From the NCBI GenBank assembly GCA_003116995.1, contig BDSL01000011.1, positions 496,001 through 560,000 on the forward strand: a stretch of 64,000 bases of DNA. The letters are read 5' to 3'. Position numbers and translations under genes: made by a program. The notes beneath the pieces were generated by a model. That model saw only the letters and a program-made list of their open reading frames with translations. It was not told the origin of the DNA and made no database searches. Positions 21,691-32,700 of this stretch are shown here, piece by piece. Each line of letters opens with the position of its first letter. The stretch's first letter is position 1. This stretch comes from Yamagishiella unicocca (Eukaryota > Chlorophyta > Chlorophyceae > Chlamydomonadales > Volvocaceae).

Positions 21691-24600
21691 GCCGGGCACT
21701 CGCCCCTGCCCCCGCCTGCGTCCCCTCCCTTGCCTCCGGAGACTGCGACCTAGCCCTCCCTGGAGCTGCGGGCTGTGACGACGACCTGGACGCCCACGGC
21801 GCCCGCCTGATGTCCCCCCGCGTGCTTCACTCGGTGTGCCGCTCCCGGGGGCACTACCTGACGCCGACCTGCAACACCACGCTGTACCTGCAGGACCTGC
21901 GTTTCCGCCGCATTGAGAACCTGCAGGCAGGCCAGGGGTGGAGGGGTGCAGGGCGCTAGGGGTGGAAGGGGGCGCTGGGGTGAAAAGCGTGTGTTAACTA
22001 GTTTGCGTGTGTATGGGGGCGGGGTTGCGAGGGATACCCCGTGTGTGGGGGGGGGCGCGCGTGGGGAGGGGGGGCAGGTGGGCAGGGTGAGAGGCGGGCG
22101 GGCAATGAGTGAGGCGCAGGAGGGGGAGTGAGGCCAGTAGGCGGGGAGGGGAGCCGCCGATACACTTGTGGACTTGCGGGCTCAGGCTCTGTAGGTGGTT
22201 AGGTGGTTGCGACTTGGTTGTACCCTGCTGTACCGTGTACGGCATAGGCGACGTCAGCCAAGAAGGGTGGGTGCCAGCTCACCCTCTTCCCCCCGCTACC
22301 ACTCCGCCGCCCCCACGTTCTTACCTGAGACTCGGCCCCCGTGCTACCCCGCTCCTGCGCCGCCTCCCCGCTCCCTCCCCCCTGCCGCAGGACTTCGTAT
22401 CGTGCCGGGTGCTCCACCTGTCCAACAACTGCCTGTCGCGGATAGAGGGGCTGCAGGCGATGACGGGGCTGCAGGTGCGCCAGCTGGGGGCGAGGGACGC
22501 AACCGGGCTCTCCCCCCCTAGCCGCCACCTAGCAGGTCCCCGCCTGAAGACAATGCGCCAACTCCACCACCCATGTCGTGTAACCGGGCCTTTACTGCAC
22601 CCCGAGTAGTCAACCCACGTTTTCCGGCATTCATACTCCCACGTGTGACTCGAGACTAATCGCCGGCACGTTCTTGCCCTCCGCTTCCTATGATGCCGTG
22701 CAACCAGGTCTTCTCGCGCCCCCCTTCCCTCCAACCCTGCCCTTCTCACCTGCCGTGTCCCCTCCTTCCGCCGCCCCCCCAGGCGAAGGTCGACATACGA
22801 CGTTCGTCTCTCGTATCCTCACCCAAATTCTCCAGCATGCATCTCGAAACGTCTGTTCTAAACGGTTTTCCTCGCATCCTCGAAATCCCCCCCAGGCGCT
22901 GTACCTGCAGACCAACGACCTGCGTTCGCTGGACGGCCTGGCGCCCCTCACCTGCCTGCACACCCTCAACGTCTCCAACAACCCGCTTAGCAGCCTGAGG
23001 GGCCTGCCGCCCTCCACCTGCCTGCGCACACTGCACGCAGCAAACACGGGTGCGGGGGGGAGGAGGTTACAATAAAAGAACTGGTAACGCGACTGGGGGG
23101 AGGGGGTGGGACGGCGAGGGCGGGGGCGGGGGCGGGGGCGGGGGTAAGATGGGGTGAAGCAAGGGTGGGCAGGGGTAAGACGTAAGAGGGGGTGAGCGCA
23201 CCAAACGGTTGTCTCTGCCAGTCAGGAATATCAACCACCCACTCTCCCCTCGCCCCCTCCCGCCGGCCTTGCGCGGAGGGAGGGGGCGGCCCCCACGCCG
23301 CCACGTCACGTCACGTCACGTCACCACTCCCGAACTCAAGTCCTGATCAGCCGGATCAAACCTCCCCTCCCCCCCGACCATGCGCCAACTATCCTGCCTT
23401 TTTCGCGTCAACGGTTTTTATGCCACCTCCCTCCCCGGCCCATGTCGAGTTACCGGTTCTTTTATGCCACCTCCCTCCCCGGCCCCAGGCCTGAGCTCCG
23501 CGGCTAGCCTGGCTGGCCTGGCCACCTCCTGCCCCTCCCTGGAGGTGCTGGACCTGTCCGCCAACCCCCACCTGGGAGGGCGCGATGTGCTGGAAGTGTT
23601 GTGCGGTCTTCGGAGCCTCCGGGTCCTGTACGTCATGAAGACACCGCTGCAGCAGGCGAGTGCCGCTCCCTCGGCCTTCCCCCGCCTGGTTGACGGCTGC
23701 CTCCAGGAAGGTCCTGGGCCTCCCTCCTCCTGCCTGGTTGACGGCGGCCTCCAGGAAGCTCCTGGCCGGCACTCCTGGGCCTCCCTCCTCCTGCCTGCCG
23801 CACAGCCGCCTCTCCCTCACCTCCCCTTTGCGGCCCGCCATGTATGCACACCTGCTACCCCCAGATCACCAACCTCCGCCGCATCCTGGTTTCGGCGCTG
23901 CCCCGGCTGACGTACCTGGACAGCTCCCCCGTGGACGACTGCGACCGGAGGGGCTGCGAGGCGTGGCTGCTGGGGGGTGGGTGACTTCTTGGGGGGGGTG
24001 GCTGCTGGGGGGCGGGTGACTTCTTGGGGGGGGGGGTGGCTGCTGGGGGGTGGGTGACTTCTTGGGGGGGGGGGCTGCTGGGGGGTGGGTGACTTCTTGG
24101 GGGGGTGGGTGGCTGCTGGGGGGTGGGTGACTTCTTGGGGGGATGTGTGGCTGCTGGGGGGTGGGTGACTTCTTGGGGGGGTTCGAGGGAAACCCGTGGA
24201 TGTCCGAAAAAATCGTTTAAAACAGAAGTTTTGAGATGCATGCGGGAGAACTGGGTTGGGGATACGAAAGCCGAAGGTCGTAATATGACCTTTGGCGGCT
24301 AAGCTATATCGGCTACGGCGAGACGAAAGGAAGCGAGGACCCCGCGCGACGCACGTAAACATTTCGCAGAATCGGTTTTGGGCGCTAGCAGGAGAACTGT
24401 GGGAGTTGGTGCGCTATGGGAGAGCGGACATCGCGGTCCGGTCCCAGTCCCAGTCCTAGTCGGAGTCCCAGTCCCGACCCGCCCGAATACCGACCAGATG
24501 TGTGAGGAAGCCGGTCATTACCAGAGAAGGTCCGCGGTCGTCCAGGAGAGGAGGCCGAAGCCGCGCCGCGCCGCCATGGGGGACGCGAAAGCCCAGACGC

Positions 24601-25338
24601 AGGTCCCGACGCCCGCAGACAAGAACGCAACGACTAGCAAAAAACTACCAGAACAGAGGCCCAACCCAGCGGCGGAACTCACCTGACCAGGGCCCAGAGC
24701 GGGTGGGGAAGGCGGTCGACGCGAAGCATGCGGGCAAGGGGCAGCAGGGGGCGTTAGGAACAACATCCAGGCGCGGAGCGGGTGGACAGGGGTCAAAGCA
24801 ACGAAGAGGCCCCAGCGGCGCGGCGAAAGAGGCGGAGGCAGGAAAGGGGGGGGGGTGGCTGCTGGGGGGCGGGTGGGTGGGTGGCTGCTGGGGGGTGGGT
24901 GAGTGGCTGCTGGGGGGTTGCAAGGGAAGCCCGTGTGGGTGGGTGGGTGGGTGTTGGCTGCTCGGGATGGGGAAGTAGGAGGAGTTGACTGGGCGGCTGC
25001 TGGGGGAGGAGAGGGAGCCAGTTGACCGACACCAGGAGCAGCAAATGTATGGGTGGCTGCTGGGGCGGCTGTGGAGTTGAACGCCACTTGGCCAGACCCC
25101 TTTCGATTTCCCATCGCCTGCCCCTCATCCCTCCCCTCTACACCACTGGACCTCTCACCCCTTCCCCCCTCCCCCCTCCCCTCTACGCCGCTGGACCCGC
25201 ACGAGGCAGGTGTGGCGGCGGAGAAGGTAGCGCGGCTGGCGTACTGGGCCGAGAGGCGGCTGGCGCAGAAGCGCTCCACCGTCACCTTCGCCGTGGAGCG
25301 GGCGAGGAGGCGGGCGCTGCGGGAGATGGGCGCTGCAG
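21691..25338 (+). CDS. DNAAF1/ODA7-like leucine-rich repeat protein (N-terminal exon not located)
   Basis: Six exons join in phase to about 293 aa: 21691-21926, 22391-22474, 22896-23049, 23489-23655, 23865-23976 and 25210-25338. The order is: N-cap with VLHSVCRSRGHYLTPTCN and LYLQDLRFRRIENL, six SDS22-type LRRs (such as VLHLSNNCLSRIEGL, ALYLQTNDLRSLDGL, TLNVSNNPLSSLRGL, VLDLSANPHLGG), and the LRR cap ending LPRLTYLDSSPVDDCDRRGC plus EAW. Cap and N-cap are hallmarks of dynein axonemal assembly factor 1, which acts in the cytoplasm in preassembly of outer dynein arms. Sequence divergence suggests a paralogue rather than certain ODA7. Introns after 21926 and 23655 need GC donors to stay in frame. 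The last exon ends in phase 1, which fits the acceptor at 25815, so the protein may continue into the RING-H2 region. Confidence 0.65.
22786..22898 (+). mobile_element. 113-bp short element inserted at a 3' splice site, with 12-bp target-site duplication
   Basis: CCCCCCCAGGCG occurs at 22774-22785 and again at 22887-22898, flanking the insert. The downstream copy supplies the AG (22894-22895) used before exon 22896. The insert resembles, in reverse orientation, sequence at 24187-24295 in another intron of the same gene (shared key pieces on the minus strand: GTTTAGAACAGA, GAGATGCATGCTGGAGAA, GATACGA). Such small intronic repeats with duplications resemble introner-like elements or MITEs. Confidence 0.75.
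23041..23488 (+). other. LRR-gene intron 3 with inverted copies of motif A
   Basis: Near its start the intron carries ATAAAAGAACTGGTAACGCG (23073 onward, minus orientation) and near its end GAGTTACCGGTTCTTTTATG (23448 onward, plus orientation), so the two could pair across the intron. A G-rich GGGGGC repeat (23117-23145) and a CACGTCACGTCACGTCACGT repeat (about 23300-23324) are also present. Confidence 0.6.
23680..23805 (+). repeat. Tandem duplication in LRR-gene intron 4
   Basis: CCTGGTTGACGG(C)...CTCCAGGAAG and CCTGGGCCTCCCTCCTCCTG occur twice each in tandem with small differences, period about 55-65 bp. Confidence 0.7.
23964..24182 (+). repeat. G-rich minisatellite in LRR-gene intron 5, left block
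   Basis: Six to seven copies of a 33-36-bp unit containing GTGGCTGCTGGGGGGTGGGT and GACTTCTTGGGGGG. The first copy overlaps the exon end at 23976, so the array appears to have grown out of the exon/intron junction (GGCTGCTGGGGG|GTGGGTGAC). Confidence 0.85.
24183..24300 (-). repeat. Second copy of the 113-bp intron element (opposite orientation)
   Basis: It resembles the reverse complement of 22786-22890 over about 100 bp: GTTTAAAACAGA, GAGATGCATGCGGGAGAACT, GGATACGAAAGCCGAAGGTC. It begins with the dispersed core GAGGGAAACCCGTGGATG. It interrupts the G-rich minisatellite, whose copies resume at 24850. Confidence 0.7.
24850..25075 (+). repeat. G-rich minisatellite in LRR-gene intron 5, right block
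   Basis: Irregular copies of GTGGCTGCTGGGGGGTGGGT continue the array seen at 23964-24182, with GGGTGGGTGGGTGG runs. The two blocks are separated by about 670 bp of unrelated sequence (24183-24849), consistent with insertion into an older array. Confidence 0.75.
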
Positions 25339-25344
25339 GTAGGG

Positions 25345-25412
25345 GTCACATAAAAGAACCGGTAACGTGCAGGGGGGGGGGGAGGTATAAGGGAATCCGC
25401 GAATCCACGGCC
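25345..25412 (-). repeat. Intron motif A (minus) followed by TATAAGGGAATCCGCGAATC motif
   Basis: CATAAAAGAACCGGTAACGT is the reverse of motif A. The motif TATAAGGGAATCCGCGAATC plus CACGGCCG also occurs inverted at 41448-41472 (transporter intron) and in part at 14041. Elsewhere in the window motif A lies only within introns, which argues that 25339-25814 is intronic. Confidence 0.6.
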
Positions 25413-25814
25413 GACAACCTTCCAGGGCGGTGGAGGTGATGGTCCAGAGGAGAGGCGCGGCAAGGGCAGGTGGGGGGGCACTTGGGGAGGGCGTCGGGCG
25501 GCAGTGTCATGGGGATGCGTCCTTGGGAGACTTAACTGATGAGGGACGGTCACAAGCCGCCAGGATGTGCCCCTTGTTTGTCTGGCTGCTACTGTTGGTA
25601 GCGTCAACAACCACAGCGTTTGGCAGCGCGCGCGCAGCGCGGACGACGGCGGCGGCAACTGCTGGTAACACGACGTGCGTGTTATCGTGGTCACCGGGGA
25701 GCACCGACCCTTCGCGCCCCCGCGGCTTCTTTTTACATCGAGGAGGTAGAGCACCCGCGCAAGCCCAACCTGTGCTCCGGAACCCTGTCCCATGGGTCGG
25801 TCCCGCCCGCGCAG

Positions 25815-28442
25815 GCAACGACGCTGCCACCCTGGAGCTCATCCTGGAGGACACCGACGACATCGTACGGCGCCGCCTCGCGCCGGCAGCCGCCGCCGCC
25901 GTGGCTGTTGTCGTACAGGCTGGCGGCGACGCCGCGCTGTCCCCCACCAGCGGCGGCGCCCCCACGCTGGCTGCCGCCCAGGTGGACTCCCTGCCGCTAG
26001 CTCGATACACGGCCTCGGTGGCCAAGGCCGCCCTAAGGCACGAGGCCGAGGGGGAGGGAGAGGGCGCGGCGGAGGAGGGAGAGAGGGAGGAGGAATGGGC
26101 GGCTGCGGGGGCGGAGGCGGAGGCGGGGGCGGGCATTGTCAGGATGGAGCGGAGCGAATCTATGGAGGGGCCAGGGGAGAGGTTGTATGTTCTGGAGGCA
26201 GGTGAGCGGTTGGAGGAGACGGAGCAGGTGGTCGTAGTGGTGGAGGAGCCGGGGGCGGTGGTTGCGCCATCCGACGAGGTGTCGGAGGGAGCGGGGCAGC
26301 TGGGGGTGGAGACCCACCGGGTGGACACCTGGGGGCTGGATGAGGGGTCGCAGCCCGCACAAGCATTTTCCTCGCAGGTCCCGCAAGCGGAGAGCGCTGG
26401 TGGGGACGGGGAGGCTGTCGGAGCCGAAATGGTTTCGGAGGGGGCGGTCGCAGGGGCGCGACGGGAAGGAGCCGAAGTGGTTTCGGAGCCTCATGAGGCG
26501 CAGGCTGTGCCGGGAGGGCATGTGTCCGCCCGCCGGACAGAAGAAGCGGAGGCAGGCGAAGAAGCGGAGGCGGGCGAAGAAGCGGAGGCGGGCAAAGGAG
26601 TGGAGGCTACGGAATCGAGAGCTCCCGACCATGATGCAGTACGTGGGACCGCAGTGGCTGTTGCGGCGTTGGGCGGCGCGGGCGGTGGTGGTAGCGGCGG
26701 GGTGGGGGGACTGGCGGCGGAGGCGGTCTCCGGTTCGGTGGGGGCCGCAGCTGGATGTGAGGGTGTGGCAGGGGGTTCGGGTGCAGGTGCCGTTGCGGCG
26801 GGGGGGTCGGGTGCAGGTGCCGGTGGGAGTGAGGCTGAGGTTGCGGCAGGCCCTCAGCCTGCGGTGTGCCGGCCTGGAGGCGCGGAAGCGGGAGCCGTCT
26901 TCACCCCGGCAACGCTAGTGGGTGCACACTCAGAACCGGGAGCTGCAGCTGAGTTGCAGCTGTCCGCACCAGGCCGCCCTTCTGGCGCTGCAGCCGCTGC
27001 GGGCCCGGCCTGCGCGCCACCGCAGCGACCCATGGTTCCGTGGCACGTCACCGGGCTGTCCGAGTGCGTGGTGTGTAGCGAGGTGTTCTCGGAGGACGAG
27101 CTGGTGGTGCTGCTGCCCTGCCACCACTTCTTCCACGACAGGTGGGTAGCTGGGTAGCCCGTGGAAATGAGTTAGGAGGAAAATAGGACATTGCTAGCTT
27201 GTGGAAAGTTGCCAATACTCTTTTGAGGGTTTAATTGATTCGACTGCGAAGACCCTGAGGACGGCAGGTGGGTGAGTGGGTGGAGCATAATGAGGGATGG
27301 GTGCGCGGATGGGTGGGTGATGGATATATGTGCGCAGGTGGCAATTCGCATGTTCCCCAGGGTACACCTCACCACCGGTCTTCTCGTCTGCCCTGAAACC
27401 CAAAAAGCCTAAACCCTAAACCCCAAACTCCCTACCTGGACCCCGCAGGTGCATCCGGAGGTGGCTGCTGGGGTTCAGTAACTCCTGTCCCATGTGCAGG
27501 GCGCCGGTGAGGCAGCCACCAGCACACCCGCAATCGCCGTCGTCGGCCGCGGCGGCGGCGGAGGCAGCCGCCGCGGCCGCTGCCGCCGCCGCTGCCGTGA
27601 TGTCCGCGACGCGTGCTGCAGCCGCGGCGGCCGCCGCCGAAGCCGCGGCGGCCGCAACAGCGGCACCTTCGGCGTGCGCTACGTCCAGTACCGTACCACC
27701 GGCAGCGGCAGCCGCGGCAGTAGCAGCCCCAGCAGTCACGGCAGGAGGCATGTGGTCTCGGGAAGGGGCATCGATTGTGCGGCCTGGAGCTCAAGGGAGG
27801 GCGCTCTCACCCCCGGGGGCGCGGACACGTGCAGGCGGGGGGCAACTGGGTGCAGCTCCGCGCCTAGAGCCCCTCCACGACGTGTGTGGTGGTGGTGGTG
27901 GTGGTGCTGGCGGCACGGAGAGCGAGGGGTCGGGGTCGGACAGCAATAGCGAGGAGGGCCGCAGCGGAAGCAGCGGAAGCGATAGCGAGGTTCAGGATCT
28001 GCCCAGGGGCGGCAGTAGCAGAGCGGCGGCCGGAGAGGTGCGCGGCCCCTCATTTGTGGCGACGCCCGGTCCCCTCAGCAGCGGCAGTAGCGGCCCCTCG
28101 GCACCGCACGTGCAAGCCAGGGGGGCCGCCAACGGCGCCAGCAGCCCAGGCTCGGGACCTCCTTCGCGAATTGACGGTACGGTTACTGGCGGCGGTGCCT
28201 CGGCTGCAACCTCAGCAAGCGGCGCGTGGGGCCGGTCTGGGAACGGAGCCGAGGCTGCTGGTGCCAATGGTGGCGGCGGCGGCAGTAGCAGTGGCGGTAG
28301 CAGCTTCAGCAACCGGGGCTTCATGGGGCGCTACAGCTACCGTGCGCCGCTGCCCGTGCCGCGAGGCAATGTGGACGAGTACGAGGAGGGGTGCTGGGAG
28401 CTGCCGGGGGGAACCCAGGTTTCGGCGGTGCCGTACCTTTGA
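25815..28442 (+). CDS. RING-H2 finger protein (possible C-terminal half of the LRR gene)
   Basis: Two exons, 25815-27141 and 27449-28442, encode about 773 aa. The first ~400 residues are acidic and Glu/Gly/Ala-rich, with a degenerate EAEAGEEAEAGEEAEAGKG repeat near 26545-26600. The RING-H2 domain spans the intron: CVVCSEVFSEDE, LPCHHFFHDR, then CIRRWLLGFSNSCPMCR, giving C-x2-C-x14-C-x-H-x2-H-x2-C-x10-C-x2-C with all eight zinc ligands. The C-terminal 300 residues are Ala-, Ser- and Gly-rich low complexity. E3 ubiquitin ligase activity is inferred. Two models are possible: joined in phase to the LRR exon ending at 25338, or a separate gene starting at ATG 25565, where the frame is also open and begins with a signal-peptide-like stretch (MCPLFVWLLLLVASTTTAFG). 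I slightly favour the joined model because the gap carries intron motifs. Confidence 0.65.
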
Positions 28443-29721
28443 AGTGAAACACGGGTGTCGTACTCGTTGCGGCATGTGGGAAGGCAGGGCCGTGGAGTGG
28501 GGTTAACGGGGCTGAGAGGAAACCCGTAGGTCAGCACTCGATAAATAGGTAAAAATGACTAGGAGACGTTTGGTAGCTGGGACAGACGGAAATGGAGGTG
28601 ACGTGGTTATGCTATTGGAGGGGCAACCATTTGTTGCTATGAGTACAGTGATAGGCAGCAGTAGGCAGTGGTAGGTTTATATAGATGAGCGTAATTGCTC
28701 CAGATCTTTCTGTATACGCCATCCTTCGCAACGGTGTTGCTGTTGCCTCGCAGTGACCGGGCTGCCGATGGTGTAAGCGGGAAACACATAACCGGATACC
28801 GGTGGATCGTACACGCTCGGAACAGGACGAGCACGGCAGTAAGCGTGTGAGCCATATGTATACTATAAATCGCTTCTATTGGCGCCCCTTGACCTCGGTT
28901 TGTGGGGATTATGGGAAGGGCTCCGGGGCCTTACTCCTGTAACGCAATACAATAATATGTATGCAAGACGGTCCGTGGGTTGCCGCTTGTATCCGTGGGT
29001 TGCCGCTTGTATCGGTCCTTTCCTGAACATGCCGAGCACCCAAACGCACCGTTAACAGAATCATGCCTAAATTATGCTAAAAGGCCCATGCAAAAGCATG
29101 GACGAGGCCACAGCTTTACTGATCAACCTGGGCCTCCAAAATGCAGCTTGGATTTATGAACGATGTATAATCTCGCGGTAGATATCACAGGCAAATGGGC
29201 GGACACGAGCTGTATGATGGAGGGTCGAGTTAGGGCTTGCGGTTAACCTTTTATCCATAGCACGAAAATTCGTCTAATTCATGCTTGTGATACTGAAATG
29301 ACAAGTGCTTTGGTGCTCGGGCCTGGCTGAATGGTACTTCGCTTCTACCCTAAACCACGAGTTCACGGCTTTGGTTACGCAAACGATCGGCGTTGTGTTC
29401 TCGCACCCACGATATGATAAAAAAACATATGGAAATTATACGTGTCTGTAGACCTATAGTTGTTGATTCAAAGGCGGCTCAGGACAGTTTGTCATTAAGC
29501 GTAACTGTTGACGCATTTTCGAGGATGACGCCCACACCGGTAGCCCCACACGCCCAGTGTTTCTAGTCACGCCCAGCTTTTAGACTCTGAGTACACGTTA
29601 TGTTAGGCACTGTTGACGGGAATATGTGTTTATCTGTAGCCTTGCGAGCCTTGTACCCTCTGGGGAACGAACAGGCATAGTCGACACCAAGAGAGACGTC
29701 GGCCAATAGCATATCCGTCCT
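28443..29721. other. Intergenic region between the RING-H2 gene and the first transporter
   Basis: It holds the 3' UTR of the RING-H2 gene, including a motif B copy (GAGAGGAAACCCGTAGGTCA at 28515) and a 21-bp tandem duplication (CCGTGGGTTGCCGCTTGTAT) at about 28973-29014. It is AT-richer from 28560 on and no gene was recognised. The promoter of the ABCG gene should lie in the last few hundred bases. Confidence 0.5.
28939..28943 (+). terminator. Candidate polyadenylation signal TGTAA
   Basis: TGTAA is the known volvocine poly(A) signal. This copy lies about 500 bp after the RING-H2 stop codon on the right strand. The pentamer is short, so the call rests on position only. Confidence 0.35.
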
Positions 29722-32700
29722 ATGGAGGATCCGAGCGAAACGAAGGCTTCCTTGCCGATGTCCCGCGTGGCATCCGTAGCGAACGCCAATACGGGAAGCG
29801 CCTCCAAGGCGATGGCCCGTATCACGTCACGTGCGGACATCGGAGTAGCATTAGATGCGGTTACTGACGGGGAGCGTGACAATCTAAAGCTCATCAGCAA
29901 AATGAATCACCGCATGCAGAAGTAAGCCCCTGGCACCAACTCCGCCGACTGTAGCCGATTGAAATAGCAAAAATAATCTGGCCTCGACTAACTCTGCGGC
30001 TAGCGCGGATGGATGTGTAGCAGACTGATGCGTATCCGGTGTGTTTTGTCTCACACAGGGTGGGCCTCACCATGCCTGGAGTTGAGGTCCGATGGCATAA
30101 TCTGTTGGTAGAGCTGGCCGCAACCCCCAAGGTAGGTTACTACCCCCCGTTTCCACTCAACACCAAAGTGCCGTCGCTCCAGCAAAAGCGCTGCGCCACA
30201 CGCATCGCCAGCTTCTAGGTATATCATTTGCTACCTGGCCCCAACCCCAACCCCAAACCTATTTCCCATGCCCCAAACCTCAACCCGTTGTCCTGTCCGT
30301 ACGCTACCCTGTCCTTGCTCCCCAGACATCTTCCACCGCAGACGGCAAGACGGGGGCTCCGAAGGCGGTTGATGACGGCGCCGCCAAATGCTCAGCCGCC
30401 AAGTGTTCTCCTGCCAAGCAGAACCCCGTCATCCTGGACGCCGGCAGCGGGGTGCTTGCGCCGGGGCGCATGTGCCTGCTGCTGGGCCCCCCCGGCGCCG
30501 GCCGCACCACCCTGCTCAAGGCGCTGGCGGGCCAGCTGGTACAGCCAGTCTGCTGCCACGGGCGAAAGAGGCAGCCCCAGGCGGCCGGCGGGCTCGGGGG
30601 CGACGAGGGCGGCAAGGTCGGCAGCCCACCGATGGTGCGCGGGAATGGCCTCCGGGTCCACGGCTCGGTGCTGTACAACGGGCTGTCGGCCGACGGCTCG
30701 CAGTTCGCCGTTCCCCGCGCCGCCACCTACGTCAGCCAGACCGAGAACCACCTGCCGGAGCTGACGGTCGCGGAGACGCTCACCTTCGCGGCCGAGTGCC
30801 AGGGGGCTGGCATCGCACACCGTGAGTGGGGGCCAAGGTGGATTGCGGTGTGGAGTGGCGGTTGGAAACCGTGCAGGACCCCCAGAAGTAGCAGCGGCAG
30901 GCAGGTCTCACTGTGCCATGAGTGGCTGCTATAAGTCGATTTCCAACTAGGGCGGAGTCACTGCAATGATTTGTAACAGCGCTAGTGCCTTCGATAGTCC
31001 GGATGACGTCTAACCAGCGGCCACCACTTGGCTAAACAATTTTGGCGAAACCTCCGTGCGCCGTACACTCACGGTGGGCTCCCAACGTCTGCACAACTAT
31101 CATCCAACGACTCTTAACACTACTTGCGACGATGGACACCTACTATAGCTCTTACTACCTGCACAAGACAGTCTGTACTGCTAGCTCACTCTCCCTATCT
31201 GGCTAGAAACCTGTGGAGCGTACCCTACTTGCAGCCCAACCAGCCTCTGCCGCCTCCGCCTCCGCTGCCTCCCTTGCTTACCGGTATTATGTCCGCGACT
31301 GCTCCACCGCACTCAGGCCTGCACGCGGTGGTCGCGGAGCGAGAGGCTGCAGCCGGCATCTCGCCGGACGACCCCGACCTGGAACTGCTCATGTCGTTGG
31401 TCACTAAGGGACCCATTGGGACCAGCACGGTGGTTGAGGTGGGTAGGTGGTTGAGGTGGTTGAGGTGGGTAGGTGGTTGAGGTGGGTAGGTGGTTGAGGT
31501 GGGCCGGTGGTTGAGGTGGGTCGGTGGATCGGAGGGGCGGCAGATAATGCTGGGGGCTAGCGACAAATGGCTGACTGGTTGCCAAGCCTTACGGTGCTAG
31601 TGGAAAGGCGATCCGTGAGGGAATTTGTTGAGTGACGAGCGCACAACTGCAACGGGGGCTGGACCGGGTAAGTGGAAGTATTACGTAAGAGGTAAGTACG
31701 TCTCGTTACTGCGTCTGAAGTGTGCCCCGAATGAAGTGTTTCTTTTGCGCAATGGCGGTTGGTGGCGGTTGCAGGTGTTTGCTCGCATGCTGGGCATCGA
31801 TCACGTGATGGACACGGTGGTTGGCAACGAGCTGATCAAGGGCATCAGCGGCGGCCAGAAGCGCCGTGTCACGTGCGGTCAGTGGAAGCGACAGAAGGCT
31901 GGCTAACCTCGTTTTTAGGTGGCCACTTGGGCGCTTTAGGTGGCCATTTTGGTGCTGTCAGCTGTCTGCTGAGCGCCATGCTTTTCGGCGCATGGGTGAC
32001 CATTTCCTTGCGCGCTCCGAACGATATGGGTTCCCTTAACTTGCCTTCGCCGAAGCAAATATCCCGAAAACGGGACGGCCCCGCCCTGCCCTACTTCATA
32101 CACAACCGCAGGCGAGATGGCGGTGGGGCTGGCGCAGGTCATGATGCTGGTGAGCCGGGCGGGAGGAGTGAGGCATGTGTTGTGTCGTCGTCGATCATCT
32201 GCCTCCTGTGCGCGGCCTTCGACCCCCGACCACAAAGCTCAACGAAGCTTCCCTGTGCCGCGAAGTAAACCAATTAAATCCTTTTCATGGTGTGTCGTGC
32301 TGTAGGACGAGATCACCAACGGCCTGGACGCGGCGTCTGCTCTGGCCATTGTGAGGGCGCTACGTAACATGTGCGAGCACGCAAACGTGAGAGCGAGAGG
32401 GCGGATGGGCGGGACATGAGCCGCGCCGCCGGCCGGGGCGGGGATACTCGCTCATGTCGCTCACCTCTACTGAAAAGGCTGCTGCGTGCTGGCTTGCTCC
32501 TGCATTTGCATCGGACCCCAACCTAGCGTTGATGTCCGCTGCGTGTGCCCACCCCGTTCCCGACGTCTTCATTCCATAGCAGTCGCCCTGCCGTGCCACC
32601 CACACGGCAACTAACACACCCAAACCGGCTGCCCCTCCCCCTCCCCCTCCCGGGCCCCCCGCCCCCTCCCCTCCCTCGCAGGTGACCATCCTGTCCACCC

